Part shown: positions 56,334 through 64,000 of the stretch, in pieces | Layout of the letters: every line of letters starts with the position of its first letter | How positions within the stretch are numbered: position 1 is the first letter of the stretch | Assembly (NCBI RefSeq): GCF_014652895.1 | Contig: NZ_BMZR01000002.1 | Span: forward strand, 558,001 to 622,000 | Reading direction: 5' to 3' | Length of the DNA stretch: 64,000 bases | Source: Psychrobacter glaciei | Lineage (GTDB): Bacteria > Pseudomonadota > Gammaproteobacteria > Pseudomonadales > Moraxellaceae | Notes under the pieces: model-generated | Told to the model about the DNA's origin: nothing | The model's database searches: none | The model's input: the letters and a program-made list of their open reading frames with translations, nothing else | Made by a program: the position numbers and the translations under genes

Positions 56334-57431
56334 ATGAAGATGAGCTTAAAAACGATAGCAAAAGCCCTGTTGATCACGACATTTAGTAGTGCGATGCTAA
56401 TGAATGCTGCCCACGCTAACAATCCACCGCCCACCATCAAAGCGGATGCGCCCAACCGCTATACGGTCAAAAAAGGCGATACATTGTGGGACATCTCAGG
56501 ACGCTATCTAGACAGTCCATGGCGCTGGAAAGAAATTTGGGCAACCAATAAGCAAATCAAAAACCCCAATCTTATTTATCCTAACGACATTCTTATCTTA
56601 TGTGTGATTCAAGGTAAGACTTTGATTGGTGTCGATACGGGTGAGGGCTGTGCTGGGATTGAAAAACAATTGACCGGTACTGCAGTTGCCACATCGGTAA
56701 CAGTCACGTCGACGGCGAATAGCATTCCTCCTATCCCATGGTCTGCTATCCAGCATTGGCTAGATAAAACCATCATCGTTAATCCAGCAGATTTTAATAC
56801 CACACCTTATATATTAGCGTCTAAAAAAGGCAACTTAATCACGGCAAGCGGTGATAAAGTTTATGCCAAAGGCGTGCCGCTTATCGTTGGTCAGCGTTAT
56901 GGTATCTACCGTGAAGGTGAGATGTATGTCGAGTCAAAGACTCAGCAAGTCATCGGACTTGAAGTCACACAAGTCGCGACTGGATTGGTTACGTCTACAG
57001 AAACCAATGGCGTTACCAGTTTGCAACTTACCGACAGCTACGGCAAAGAAGTCCGTGAAGGTGATCGCGTTTTTGTTGAGTTAAACAACTCTATCCCGCC
57101 CGTATTTTACCCAACGCCTGCAACTGTTAGCCGCGGCGGTATGATTGTCCGCGTCATGGACTCAATCAGTTCAGCGGCGAAGGGTAGTGTGGTCGCGATT
57201 AATCTGGGCAGCGCAGAGGGCGCCAAACCAGGGGATGTGTTGACTGTCTATCAAAAAGGGGCGTTGGTACGAGATATCAAAGATAATGATGCCTCTGTAC
57301 GCTTGCCTAGTGAACAGAGCGGTATGGTGATGGTGTTCAATACTTTTGACCATATCAGCTACGCTTATGTGCTTGATTCTGAGCTACCGCTCAATGTGGG
57401 TGATCAATTACTACCTCCCCCTTATCTATAA
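56334..57431 (+). CDS. LysM peptidoglycan-binding domain protein
   Basis: A 365-residue exported protein. A signal peptide ([20 protein letters not shown] to NAAHA) is followed by a LysM domain (about 35-85: [32 protein letters not shown], with NPNLIYPND). A long C-terminal region ends [11 protein letters not shown]. LysM proteins of this type, encoded just before dprA in many gammaproteobacteria, bind peptidoglycan in the periplasm. I chose the ATG at 56334 because it opens the signal peptide. It lies 49 bp before dprA and is probably co-transcribed. Confidence 0.9.
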   Translation: MKMSLKTIAKALLITTFSSAMLMNAAHANNPPPTIKADAPNRYTVKKGDTLWDISGRYLDSPWRWKEIWATNKQIKNPNLIYPNDILILCVIQGKTLIGVDTGEGCAGIEKQLTGTAVATSVTVTSTANSIPPIPWSAIQHWLDKTIIVNPADFNTTPYILASKKGNLITASGDKVYAKGVPLIVGQRYGIYREGEMYVESKTQQVIGLEVTQVATGLVTSTETNGVTSLQLTDSYGKEVREGDRVFVELNNSIPPVFYPTPATVSRGGMIVRVMDSISSAAKGSVVAINLGSAEGAKPGDVLTVYQKGALVRDIKDNDASVRLPSEQSGMVMVFNTFDHISYAYVLDSELPLNVGDQLLPPPYL

Positions 57432-57479
57432 GCCAGACTTCTTGAGTCAGTTGAATCCGTAAATGCGAGTCAGACAATT

Positions 57480-58727
57480 ATGACGGCAGTTTCTCCAGTA
57501 TTACCCGACGAGCAGCGTGCAATATTGGCGCTGTGGACCGAGGTGAATGCGTCATTATCGGCTTATCATAAACTTATTACCTCTTTTGGTACGGCGGAGC
57601 TTGCTTGGCAAGCCAAAGCAGAAGCATGGCGTCAGTTGGGTATTCACCATACGCATCTTGCCCGCCATGAACAGCCAGCGCAAACACAAGCCAGTATCGA
57701 TAAGATTCAGCAAGCGCTCAACGAGGGACGCTACGGTCTGCTATTTTCTGATCAGCCTGATTATCCTACTCAGCTTTTACAAATCTATGATCCACCACCA
57801 TTATTGTTTTATCGTGGTAATCATGCACGCCTGCATCAAGCACAAATCGCTGTCGTCGGCAGTCGAAAACCCACCGCCCATGCCCAAAAAATCACTTTCG
57901 ATATGGCACAGTATTTGGCGCAAGCTGGTTATATCATCACCAGTGGTCTTGCCATGGGGGTAGATAAGCGTGCGCATTTGGGTGCGCTGGCTCAGACAGA
58001 TAATGAGTATCAAGGTCGAACGATTGGAGTCATGGGTACAGGGATTGATGTCAATTATCCCAATCATCATGATAAGTTATTTACTCAAATCATCGATCAA
58101 GGTGGCTGTATTATCAGCGAGCTGTTACCACACACGCAGCCGCATAAGCATACTTTTCCACGCCGCAATCGCTTGGTGGCGGGTTTAAGCTTGGCGACCA
58201 TAGTGACGGAAGCCACGATTCAAAGCGGCTCACTGATTACCGCGCGCCTAACCTCGGAGCAAGGCAAGCAAGTTTTTGCGATTCCCAGTCATATTGACAA
58301 TAGCAATGCTGAAGGCTGTCACCATTTGATACGTGAAGGCGCGACGTTGATTTATCATCCGCAGCAAGTAATCGAGGACGTAAATGGTCAGCTGGATTAT
58401 GACAATAATAGCTATCGACCAGCACAACAGACGGCCAGTGCCAATCATAAGCTATCGGATAGTCATCAACCTTCTCATGCCGCAGAGGCAGACTCTTTGG
58501 CAACGACGAGCCAACCGACACCGTCTAATATCAAATCTCCTAAAAGCGCTATCGTCGTCCCAAAGCATTTAGCGCTTGTCTATGAGCAGCTTGATTGGCA
58601 TGGACAAGATTTAGACGCGCTGTTGGTCAGTACCAAGCTTACGCCACCGCAGCTGATTGGGCAGTTAATGGAGCTTGAGTTACTGAGTGTTATCAGCGTG
58701 CAAGGTGGGCGTTATTTACGCGTTTAA
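57480..58727 (+). CDS. dprA: DNA-processing protein DprA
   Basis: DprA protects incoming single-stranded DNA and loads RecA during natural transformation. The 415-residue product has YPTQLLQIYDPPPLLFYRGN, the Rossmann-like core VVGSRKPTAHAQ, SGLAMGVDKRAHLGAL, GTGIDVNYPNHHDKL, PRRNRLVAGLS and AIPSHIDNSNAEGCHHLIREGATL. After a Ser/Gln-rich linker there is a C-terminal winged-helix domain (residues 355-415). All conserved blocks are intact, consistent with a naturally transformable lineage. Confidence 0.96.
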   Translation: MTAVSPVLPDEQRAILALWTEVNASLSAYHKLITSFGTAELAWQAKAEAWRQLGIHHTHLARHEQPAQTQASIDKIQQALNEGRYGLLFSDQPDYPTQLLQIYDPPPLLFYRGNHARLHQAQIAVVGSRKPTAHAQKITFDMAQYLAQAGYIITSGLAMGVDKRAHLGALAQTDNEYQGRTIGVMGTGIDVNYPNHHDKLFTQIIDQGGCIISELLPHTQPHKHTFPRRNRLVAGLSLATIVTEATIQSGSLITARLTSEQGKQVFAIPSHIDNSNAEGCHHLIREGATLIYHPQQVIEDVNGQLDYDNNSYRPAQQTASANHKLSDSHQPSHAAEADSLATTSQPTPSNIKSPKSAIVVPKHLALVYEQLDWHGQDLDALLVSTKLTPPQLIGQLMELELLSVISVQGGRYLRV

Positions 58728-58842
58728 AGTCGTACTCTCTCTCTCTACTTTTACGTTTTTATACTTATTAATTTTAAGTGATTGAATACGGTACAATTTC
58801 ATAAATATAGTCAGTGAAAAGTACTATCGAACCATCACGCAC

Positions 58843-58911
58843 TGTTGATATCAGTTTCTCTTGCTTGCTATGCCTGCGCAGACAGAGGCGACAAAAATAG
58901 ATATCAGCAAA
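58843..58911. repeat. Palindromic intergenic repeat, family B, copy 4 (reverse orientation)
   Basis: TTGATATCAG and GATATCAGCAA ends enclose TTGCTTGCTATGCCTGCGCA and GACAGAGGC, the reverse complement of the core of the other family B copies. Confidence 0.8.
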
Positions 58912-59024
58912 ACCGTCGCGTCGTTAAGATATCTTGACTATATTTGAATTTGGCTCACTTAGTCAGCTTCTCTCCTATGTTATTATTAATGCTTAAACTC
59001 CTACCTTTTCGAAGCCTTCAAGCC

Positions 59025-59654
59025 ATGAAAAAATCCGCATCCTTTACTACTGATTCTGTCGTTCAAGCTGCTACGTGGCTAAAAGAAGGGCAGCTGCTTG
59101 CGTATCCCACCGAAAGCGTTTGGGGTATCGGTTGTGATGCTTACGACGAGATAGCCGTTCAGCGCATTTTGGATATCAAACAGCGTCCACAAGCCAAAGG
59201 CATGATTGTCATTACTGACAGTGCGGAGCGTTTAATGCCTTTACTAGAGCCTTTAGAAGACAGTCAGCGCCAACAAATTATCAAGAGTTGGCAGGCAGAT
59301 AGCGACAATATAGAGCTGCAATGCAAGCAAGCGCATACTTGGTTGCTACCCATTCCGCAGGCTCTAACGGCAGTGATACCTTCTTGGATAACCGGGCAGC
59401 ATCAAACAGTGGCAGTTAGAGTTATTGCCCATCCTATGGTTCGTCAATTGTGCCAACAATTGGTAGACGTTCAAAACCCCTTTGGGCTATTGGTTTCTAC
59501 AAGTTGTAATCCATCAGGGCAACTGCCTGCTATGACTTTCACTGATGCATATGGGTATTTTGGCGAGCAAATCAGCTACTTGCAGGCTGACACTCTAGGT
59601 TATACCTTGCCTAGTCAAATTCGTGATGCAACGACAGGATTGATTATTCGCTAG
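59025..59654 (+). CDS. tsaC: L-threonylcarbamoyladenylate synthase
   Basis: TsaC makes threonylcarbamoyl-AMP for the t6A37 modification of tRNAs. The product shows AYPTESVWGIGCDAYDEIAVQRILDIKQRPQAKGMIVI, VAVRVIAHPMVRQL, LLVSTSCNPSGQLP and a C-terminal SQIRDATTGLIIR, in close correspondence with E. coli TsaC (190 aa). I chose the ATG at 59025, giving 209 residues; the frame is open further upstream with only weak starts. The order LysM-dprA-tsaC is conserved in related bacteria. Confidence 0.93.
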   Translation: MKKSASFTTDSVVQAATWLKEGQLLAYPTESVWGIGCDAYDEIAVQRILDIKQRPQAKGMIVITDSAERLMPLLEPLEDSQRQQIIKSWQADSDNIELQCKQAHTWLLPIPQALTAVIPSWITGQHQTVAVRVIAHPMVRQLCQQLVDVQNPFGLLVSTSCNPSGQLPAMTFTDAYGYFGEQISYLQADTLGYTLPSQIRDATTGLIIR

Positions 59655-59699
59655 ACAAATTACAGTTATTTAAAGATTGATACTTATAATTATTTCACT

Positions 59700-59712
59700 A
59701 TTGACAGAAATA
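59700..59712 (+). promoter_or_regulatory. Putative shared operator/promoter element, copy 1
   Basis: ATTGACAGAAATA lies upstream of the GbsR gene; TTTTGACAGAAATATA occurs at about 60337-60352 before the desaturase gene. The shared TTGACAGAAATA could be a -35 region with operator, possibly for GbsR autoregulation. Confidence 0.45.
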
Positions 59713-59761
59713 AAAGAATAGCGCAAGATAAGTTAATCTAATAGTATAAAAAATTAAGTGA

Positions 59762-60289
59762 ATGGCTCTTATGAAACTAAATCCTGTGACCGAAAAATTT
59801 ATCTTACATTGGGGTGAGATGGGCTCGCAGTGGGGCGTTAATCGCACCATGTCACAGATACATGCGTTATTGTTTATCATTGGCAAGCCACTAAATGCTG
59901 AAGAAATCACTGACACACTTGGCGTCGCGCGCTCTAACGTTTCAAACAGTATTAAAGAGTTACAGCATTGGGGCTTGGTACAAAAGATTTCGATATTGGG
60001 TGACCGTCGTGACCACTTTACGACCAATACAGATGTTTGGGAGTTGGCACGTATTATTGTCGTTGAGCGTCAGAAGCGTGAGCTTGAGCCAACAGTGCAG
60101 TTTTTACAAGAACTTATGGACAGCCCTGAATTTGAACATGAAAATAATGAGGTAAAGTCACGTATCCGTGATACCCAAGAATTCGTTAGTACCTTAACTA
60201 CATGGTCATCTGAGATGCTTAAGCTGCCCACAAGCATCCTCAAAAAAGTCCTCAAACTTGGCGCTAGTATTAAAAAGGTTTTGCGTTAA
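59762..60289 (+). CDS. GbsR/MarR-type transcriptional regulator
   Basis: A 175-residue protein with a winged helix (residues about 25-95: MSQIHALLFIIGKPLNAEEITDTLGVARSNVSNSIKELQHWGLV) of the GbsR group, related to MarR. A C-terminal helical region follows. Such regulators bind operator DNA and respond to small ligands. It lies 148 bp before the desaturase gene in the same direction, so it may control it; direct repeats TTGACAGAAATA (59700) and TTGACAGAAATATA (60340) precede both genes. A Met three codons later is an alternative start. Confidence 0.88.
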   Translation: MALMKLNPVTEKFILHWGEMGSQWGVNRTMSQIHALLFIIGKPLNAEEITDTLGVARSNVSNSIKELQHWGLVQKISILGDRRDHFTTNTDVWELARIIVVERQKRELEPTVQFLQELMDSPEFEHENNEVKSRIRDTQEFVSTLTTWSSEMLKLPTSILKKVLKLGASIKKVLR

Positions 60290-60336
60290 CAGTAAGCTGT
60301 ATGATTTAAAATAAAAAATTTGAGATTTAATTTCTG

Positions 60337-60352
60337 TTTTGACAGAAATATA
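60337..60352 (+). promoter_or_regulatory. Putative shared operator/promoter element, copy 2
   Basis: TTTTGACAGAAATATA, about 95 bp before the desaturase start, shares 12 bp (TTGACAGAAATA) with the element before the GbsR gene. Confidence 0.45.
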
Positions 60353-60446
60353 TGTAATAGATATAAAAGCCAGCTAAGTTTAAGTGACACGAGCTTGAGT
60401 AAAAGTAGCAGCAATAAGAAACAGCAACGACAAATGGATGTGTAAA

Positions 60447-61400
60447 ATGACAGTCAATCAAACACACGCTAATAAAGAGCAAGCCATTAAAAAGGCTATC
60501 GCTGCAGTCGAGTGGCAAGACTTGCGTCAGTTAACGCGCGGTCAAATCGCTTATAACGTTATTTTGCCTTATCCATTTTTGTTGTTGTCTTGGTGGTTCG
60601 CCAGCCAATCTTGGTATGTCTTAGCATGCGAGGCTTCTTACTTATTTTTTGCTGCCGCATTTCGCCAAGCGCACGATGGTTATCATCATAGTTTAGGGAC
60701 AGGTAAGCGTACGACCACCGCGATATTACTATTGCTTAGCGTGCTACTGATGACCAGTTTGCACAGCATTCGAGCCACGCACATGGCACATCATCGTGAT
60801 CCGCTGGGCGATAGTGACATTGAAGGAAGTCTAGCAAAAGTGTCATGGTGGCAAGCACTGCTCGGCGGGATAACTTATCGGCTCGATATTTATCGTCAAG
60901 GACTGCGTCTAAGCAGCCGTCGCAATCAAAGCTTGGCTTGGCTAGAATTTGGCTTGATTGCTTTAGTTATCTTGGTTGCCTTCGTACTGACCGTATTTAC
61001 TGTCGCTGTTCCTGCTCTGACCATGTTAGCGCAAGTATTGATATACCACATATTGACCATGATGTTGGCCAATGCTAGCGTTGGCATCATTGCTGTATGG
61101 GGCGTGCACCATGATTGTGATGAGACAATCGCTCGCACTGAGCGTAATTCTGTAGTCAATTTCCTAACTTTTAACCTGTTATATCACGTAGAGCATCATC
61201 TATTCCCTGCCGTCCCATCAAACCATTTACCTGAACTTGCCAAGCGTTTGGATACGGCTGCGCCACACCTGACTAAAGTACATGTGTTACTGAGTGTGGC
61301 TAACGTCATAGATTTCATTAATCATCGTTGGAACAAATTAAAGAATAAATCTCAAAATAATAATGATAGTGAGTGTCCTATTCGTAAGCATTTTGCCTAA
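60447..61400 (+). CDS. Membrane fatty acid desaturase
   Basis: A 317-residue di-iron membrane desaturase with the three histidine boxes HDGYHH (about residue 73), HMAHHRD (about 111) and YHVEHHLFP (about 247), plus GVHHDCDET, and about four to five hydrophobic helices between them. It should introduce double bonds into acyl chains at the inner membrane, in line with cold adaptation. I chose the ATG at 60447, with GGA 8 bp upstream; another ATG lies 9 bp earlier, abutting that site. The upstream GbsR-type gene is a likely regulator. Confidence 0.92.
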   Translation: MTVNQTHANKEQAIKKAIAAVEWQDLRQLTRGQIAYNVILPYPFLLLSWWFASQSWYVLACEASYLFFAAAFRQAHDGYHHSLGTGKRTTTAILLLLSVLLMTSLHSIRATHMAHHRDPLGDSDIEGSLAKVSWWQALLGGITYRLDIYRQGLRLSSRRNQSLAWLEFGLIALVILVAFVLTVFTVAVPALTMLAQVLIYHILTMMLANASVGIIAVWGVHHDCDETIARTERNSVVNFLTFNLLYHVEHHLFPAVPSNHLPELAKRLDTAAPHLTKVHVLLSVANVIDFINHRWNKLKNKSQNNNDSECPIRKHFA

Positions 61401-61427
61401 TAAGTAGGCTAAATAAAATCAAGATAC

Positions 61428-61447
61428 TTATCCATCAATTATCCACA
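61428..61447 (+). promoter_or_regulatory. Pair of DnaA-box-like sites
   Basis: TTATCCATC and TTATCCACA lie almost adjacent in the gap after the desaturase gene. They may be chance outliers or titration sites. Confidence 0.5.
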
Positions 61448-61517
61448 GTAGTTTCATTGGCTTTGCCAACGCCGTATTTATACTCAATTCACGATGAATG
61501 TTAATGGGATAAATAGA

Positions 61518-62018
61518 ATGAAAACTAATAATGAGTTAGGTGTGTATCCTTATCTACAAGTTATTATTTTGTTTGCAGGAATTGGAAGCATAGTTGGTGG
61601 ATTGATTGCAGAACTGGGTTTATTGTTTATTTTTAGGAATGCGGACTTTGCGCAGATTGGTTATCAGCCATTGCTATATGTCGGTCTGCTTGGTTTTATT
61701 CCTGCCTTATTAACGGGTATTCTCGTCGCTTATAAGAATATATGGCGCGATGATCATAAGAGTCTACGCACGACATTTTTGATTGGGTTTATAACGTCAG
61801 CAGGTTATATGGGCGCAATCGTTTTATATTTAGGCATTAACTCCTTGATAGAAGTTGGCGTGCTACTGGCCTTTATGATTGGTATAGGACTATTTGGCGC
61901 TATCAATTCAGCCATCGCTGGCTGCATTGCTTTACCAAAAGCATGTAAAAGTCGTTTTGATATAAAAGTTAAAAAAGAAGACGATGACTATAGCGAATTA
62001 AGTTTTACTAAACGATAA
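61518..62018 (+). CDS. Hypothetical four-helix membrane protein
   Basis: A 166-residue protein with four hydrophobic segments (about residues 15-40, 52-75, 90-112 and 115-140) and a charged C-terminal tail. I do not recognise the family. The start at 61518 is chosen because GGGA precedes it at 8 bp; an ATG 24 bp upstream has no ribosome site. It lies 23 bp before the TIGR01777 epimerase and may share a transcript with it. The sequence resembles no transporter signature I know. Confidence 0.7.
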   Translation: MKTNNELGVYPYLQVIILFAGIGSIVGGLIAELGLLFIFRNADFAQIGYQPLLYVGLLGFIPALLTGILVAYKNIWRDDHKSLRTTFLIGFITSAGYMGAIVLYLGINSLIEVGVLLAFMIGIGLFGAINSAIAGCIALPKACKSRFDIKVKKEDDDYSELSFTKR

Positions 62019-62041
62019 GCGAAAAATATAAGGAATAGGAC

Positions 62042-63004
62042 ATGAATATTTTAATCAGTGGTGGCTCAGGATTTTTAGGTAGTGCCTTTAGCAATGAAAT
62101 TATGTCGCGTTACCGTGCCCAAAATAAAGCGCTGCATATTACTTGGCTGACGCGTGATAGCAGCCAAGCACATCCGAATGATATCGAAATGATGACTTAT
62201 GATGAGCTGACGAGCTCGGATAAAAGCTTTGAGGTTGTTTTAAACCTAGCAGGTGCAGGTATCGCTGACTCGCGCTGGAGCGATGAGCGCAAAGAGCAAC
62301 TTATGGCGAGCCGTATTAAGCCTACCGAATCCTTATTGGCATTTATTAAGCGCACCAGTATCAAACCTAAGCTATTAGTTAGTGGTTCAGCGATTGGTTG
62401 GTATGGCACGCAAGGTGACAAACCTCTTACCGAAAGCAGTGGTTTTGAGACTGATTTTGCTCATCGATTATGTAATGAATGGGAGCAGCTAGCATTGACA
62501 GCAACCGAATATGGCGTGCCCATGGCTATTGTGCGTACTGGCGTGGTGATTCATCCTGAGGGTGGTATGCTCGGTAAACTATTAACCCCATTTAAAATGG
62601 GTGTCGGTGGACAATTGGGTGATGGTCAGCAGATCATGAGTTGGATCAGTCGTGAAGACTGGGTAGGGGCAGCGATATTCATTATTGAACAGCATCTTAC
62701 TGATGATGCGAGCAGTCAAACCACGCATGAAAATACCCTACAGACTACAAATGATACGACAGCGGTCGTGTATAACCTAACGGCACCCAATCCAGTGACC
62801 AATCATACTTTTACCAAAACGCTTGGAGCATGGCTACATCGTCCGACATTTTTTGCCTTACCAAATTTCTTACTCAAGCTGATGTTTGGTGAAATGTCGA
62901 CGCTGCTTGTAGACGGGCAAAAGGTATTGCCGCAAGCATTACAGAGCGCAGGTTATGAGTTCCAGCAGCCAACGCTAAAGCAGGCGTTAGAAGGACAGAA
63001 GTAA
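62042..63004 (+). CDS. TIGR01777-family epimerase-like protein
   Basis: A 320-residue extended short-chain-dehydrogenase protein of the TIGR01777 (YfcH/SulA-type) family. The N-terminal NAD(P) loop is ISGGSGFLGSAF; family markers are VLNLAGAGIADSRWSDERKEQLMASRI, LLVSGSAIGWYGTQGD, RTGVVIHPEGGMLGKLL, SWISREDWVGA and the C-terminal DUF1731 (LLVDGQKVLPQALQSAGYEFQ). The reaction is unknown. ATAGGACATG gives the ribosome site. A Thr/Ser-rich insert lies around residues 222-240. Confidence 0.92.
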   Translation: MNILISGGSGFLGSAFSNEIMSRYRAQNKALHITWLTRDSSQAHPNDIEMMTYDELTSSDKSFEVVLNLAGAGIADSRWSDERKEQLMASRIKPTESLLAFIKRTSIKPKLLVSGSAIGWYGTQGDKPLTESSGFETDFAHRLCNEWEQLALTATEYGVPMAIVRTGVVIHPEGGMLGKLLTPFKMGVGGQLGDGQQIMSWISREDWVGAAIFIIEQHLTDDASSQTTHENTLQTTNDTTAVVYNLTAPNPVTNHTFTKTLGAWLHRPTFFALPNFLLKLMFGEMSTLLVDGQKVLPQALQSAGYEFQQPTLKQALEGQK

Positions 63005-63031
63005 ACTTTCGAATATATTTGAGGAATAATT

Positions 63032-63739
63032 ATGAACAAAAAAGCAGTCAGTTTAATTCTACTATCTACGCTGTCAGGTTTTACCTTATCAGCTTGTGGT
63101 AAAAATGATAGCGAGAGTAGTATCGAGGAATCTGTAGTAGAGGCCAATAATCTAGCAGACGAAAGGAGTCTTCAAACATCTAAAGCCATTGCTATTGAAG
63201 ATAAAAATGTTAATGAAGTAGGGCAGACTACAATAGGTAGTGTTGGTTCAACCAGTCCTATGCAAATTGCTCAGGCAGAATCGTTCTTAAATATATATAG
63301 CACAACATGTGCCAAGTATTTACCTAACTTGGATGAATTGCGTGACAAGCTCAAAGACCTACCGCAACTAACGGATGTGCAAGCAAAGCAGTTTTTAAAA
63401 GGTCATAGTGGCTCTGCTTGGTCAGTGCCGGATGATCATGGAACCTTTGTTTTAACACTAATAGAAGAAAAAAACATGTGCGCCGTATATGCGAATAAGG
63501 CAAATTCGCAAGTAGTTGAAAAACAATTTAGCAATATGTTTGCTAGTGCACCCAGTCCATTAACTTCTAATGAAAGAGATAACAGTAAACAGACAACGAT
63601 ATCAGGAGAAAGAACGACGCTATCGTATGAATGGGCCCAACAAGGAGCGCAAAGAAAAATGCTATTCATGCTGACTACTGATAGCTCTGCCGATGCTGAT
63701 GTACAGGCCTTATTTACAGCATCTATGATTCAAGAATAA
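63032..63739 (+). CDS. Putative lipoprotein, hypothetical
   Basis: A 235-residue protein with a lipoprotein signal peptide: MNKKAVSLILLSTLSGFTLS followed by the lipobox LSAC with Cys22, then an acidic Ser-rich linker. The mature part (about 80-235) is a soluble domain that I do not recognise, with two later Cys residues that might pair. It should be anchored in the periplasm or outer membrane. GAGGAAT precedes the ATG. It follows the epimerase by 27 bp. Confidence 0.8.
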   Translation: MNKKAVSLILLSTLSGFTLSACGKNDSESSIEESVVEANNLADERSLQTSKAIAIEDKNVNEVGQTTIGSVGSTSPMQIAQAESFLNIYSTTCAKYLPNLDELRDKLKDLPQLTDVQAKQFLKGHSGSAWSVPDDHGTFVLTLIEEKNMCAVYANKANSQVVEKQFSNMFASAPSPLTSNERDNSKQTTISGERTTLSYEWAQQGAQRKMLFMLTTDSSADADVQALFTASMIQE

Positions 63740-63781
63740 ATATAGCTTTAGTTATTGAACGGTTAAGTTTTTCGTAGGTGA

Positions 63782-63797
63782 TGTTTCATGTGAAACT
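63782..63797. promoter_or_regulatory. parS: parS-like site 9
   Basis: TGTTTCATGTGAAACT, two mismatches to the consensus, in a non-coding gap 26 bp before site 10. Confidence 0.6.
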
Positions 63798-63822
63798 TAA
63801 TTGATTTGTCGTTTGCAATTCA

Positions 63823-63838
63823 AGTTTCATGTGAAACA
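63823..63838. promoter_or_regulatory. parS: parS-like site 10
   Basis: AGTTTCATGTGAAACA, two mismatches to the consensus, just upstream of the last gene. Sites 9 and 10 form a pair. Confidence 0.6.
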
Positions 63839-63853
63839 ATAGTAGAGGTGTTT

Positions 63854-64000
63854 ATGAGTGACATTGAGAGTAGAGCTACAGTTACTGTACCTAGCTCTAG
63901 CTATCCGAAGGGTAATGTAATAGGACTCTATGGGTTATTGGGCGGAGTAGTAGGAGGTTTAATTCTCTTTTTATATCTAGCGATAGGACTGTCAATAGAT
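63854..64000 (+). CDS. Hypothetical membrane protein (3' end outside window)
   Basis: An open frame begins at ATG 63854 after GAGGTG and runs off the window. The visible 49 residues start MSDIESRATVTVPSSSYPKG and continue into a hydrophobic Gly/Leu-rich helix. The product is likely a membrane protein; no family can be named from this part. Confidence 0.6.
   Translation, partial: MSDIESRATVTVPSSSYPKGNVIGLYGLLGGVVGGLILFLYLAIGLSID

Overview
The window is a chromosomal replication-origin region of a gammaproteobacterium, most likely Psychrobacter or a close relative in Moraxellaceae. This rests on the dnaA-dnaN-recF-gyrB / rpmH-rnpA-yidD-yidC-mnmE order, the protein character, the moderate GC with AT-rich gaps, and a GbsR regulator beside a fatty-acid desaturase. 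The species assignment is by recognition only; no search was run. I saw no rRNA, tRNA, CRISPR array, intact IS or integrase gene.

Layout. 1-2742: membrane-protein operon (DUF2157, DUF4401, GDYXXLXY) with a 15-bp in-frame tandem repeat. 3055-6366: three medium-chain reductases, two of them tandem duplicates. 6444-10159: an accessory patch in which the 3' end of guaA and its terminator appear three times, as expected if small elements inserted at the guaA end and decayed. 10160-18787: guaA, an AGPS-like flavoprotein, glpD, an FGGY kinase and a PatB/MalY C-S lyase. 19100-22117: a YadA-type trimeric autotransporter and an anchorless paralogue built from the same cassettes. 22634-26978: an AT-rich three-gene system described below. 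27037-30631: crotonase, LysE exporter, RlmF and MntP.

30896-43495 is the origin core: gyrB, recF, dnaN and dnaA on the minus strand; oriC with seven DnaA boxes at 38440-38674; then rpmH, rnpA, yidD, yidC and mnmE on the plus strand. Then come nrdR, ribD, riboflavin synthase, a hybrid histidine kinase, fmt and rsmB, a small inserted KAP-NTPase locus (52463-54366), thrC, a LysM protein, dprA, tsaC, a GbsR regulator, a desaturase, and membrane, epimerase and lipoprotein genes. About ten parS-like 16-mers lie on both sides of oriC, and a second DnaA-box cluster sits between ribD and riboflavin synthase.

The best candidate for an undescribed system is 22634-26978: a C5 cytosine methyltransferase, a protein with an N-terminal MORC/Hsp90-like GHKL ATPase and a C-terminal histidine-kinase-like module, and a protein that joins a response-regulator-like receiver to a HEPN-type R-x4-H motif. 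I infer a methylation-linked defence operon in which a phosphorelay-like signal could control an RNase effector. A second candidate is the KAP NTPase with a convergent small protein carrying an Asn/Gln-rich, RHIM-like segment. At least three families of short intergenic repeats are scattered through the window.
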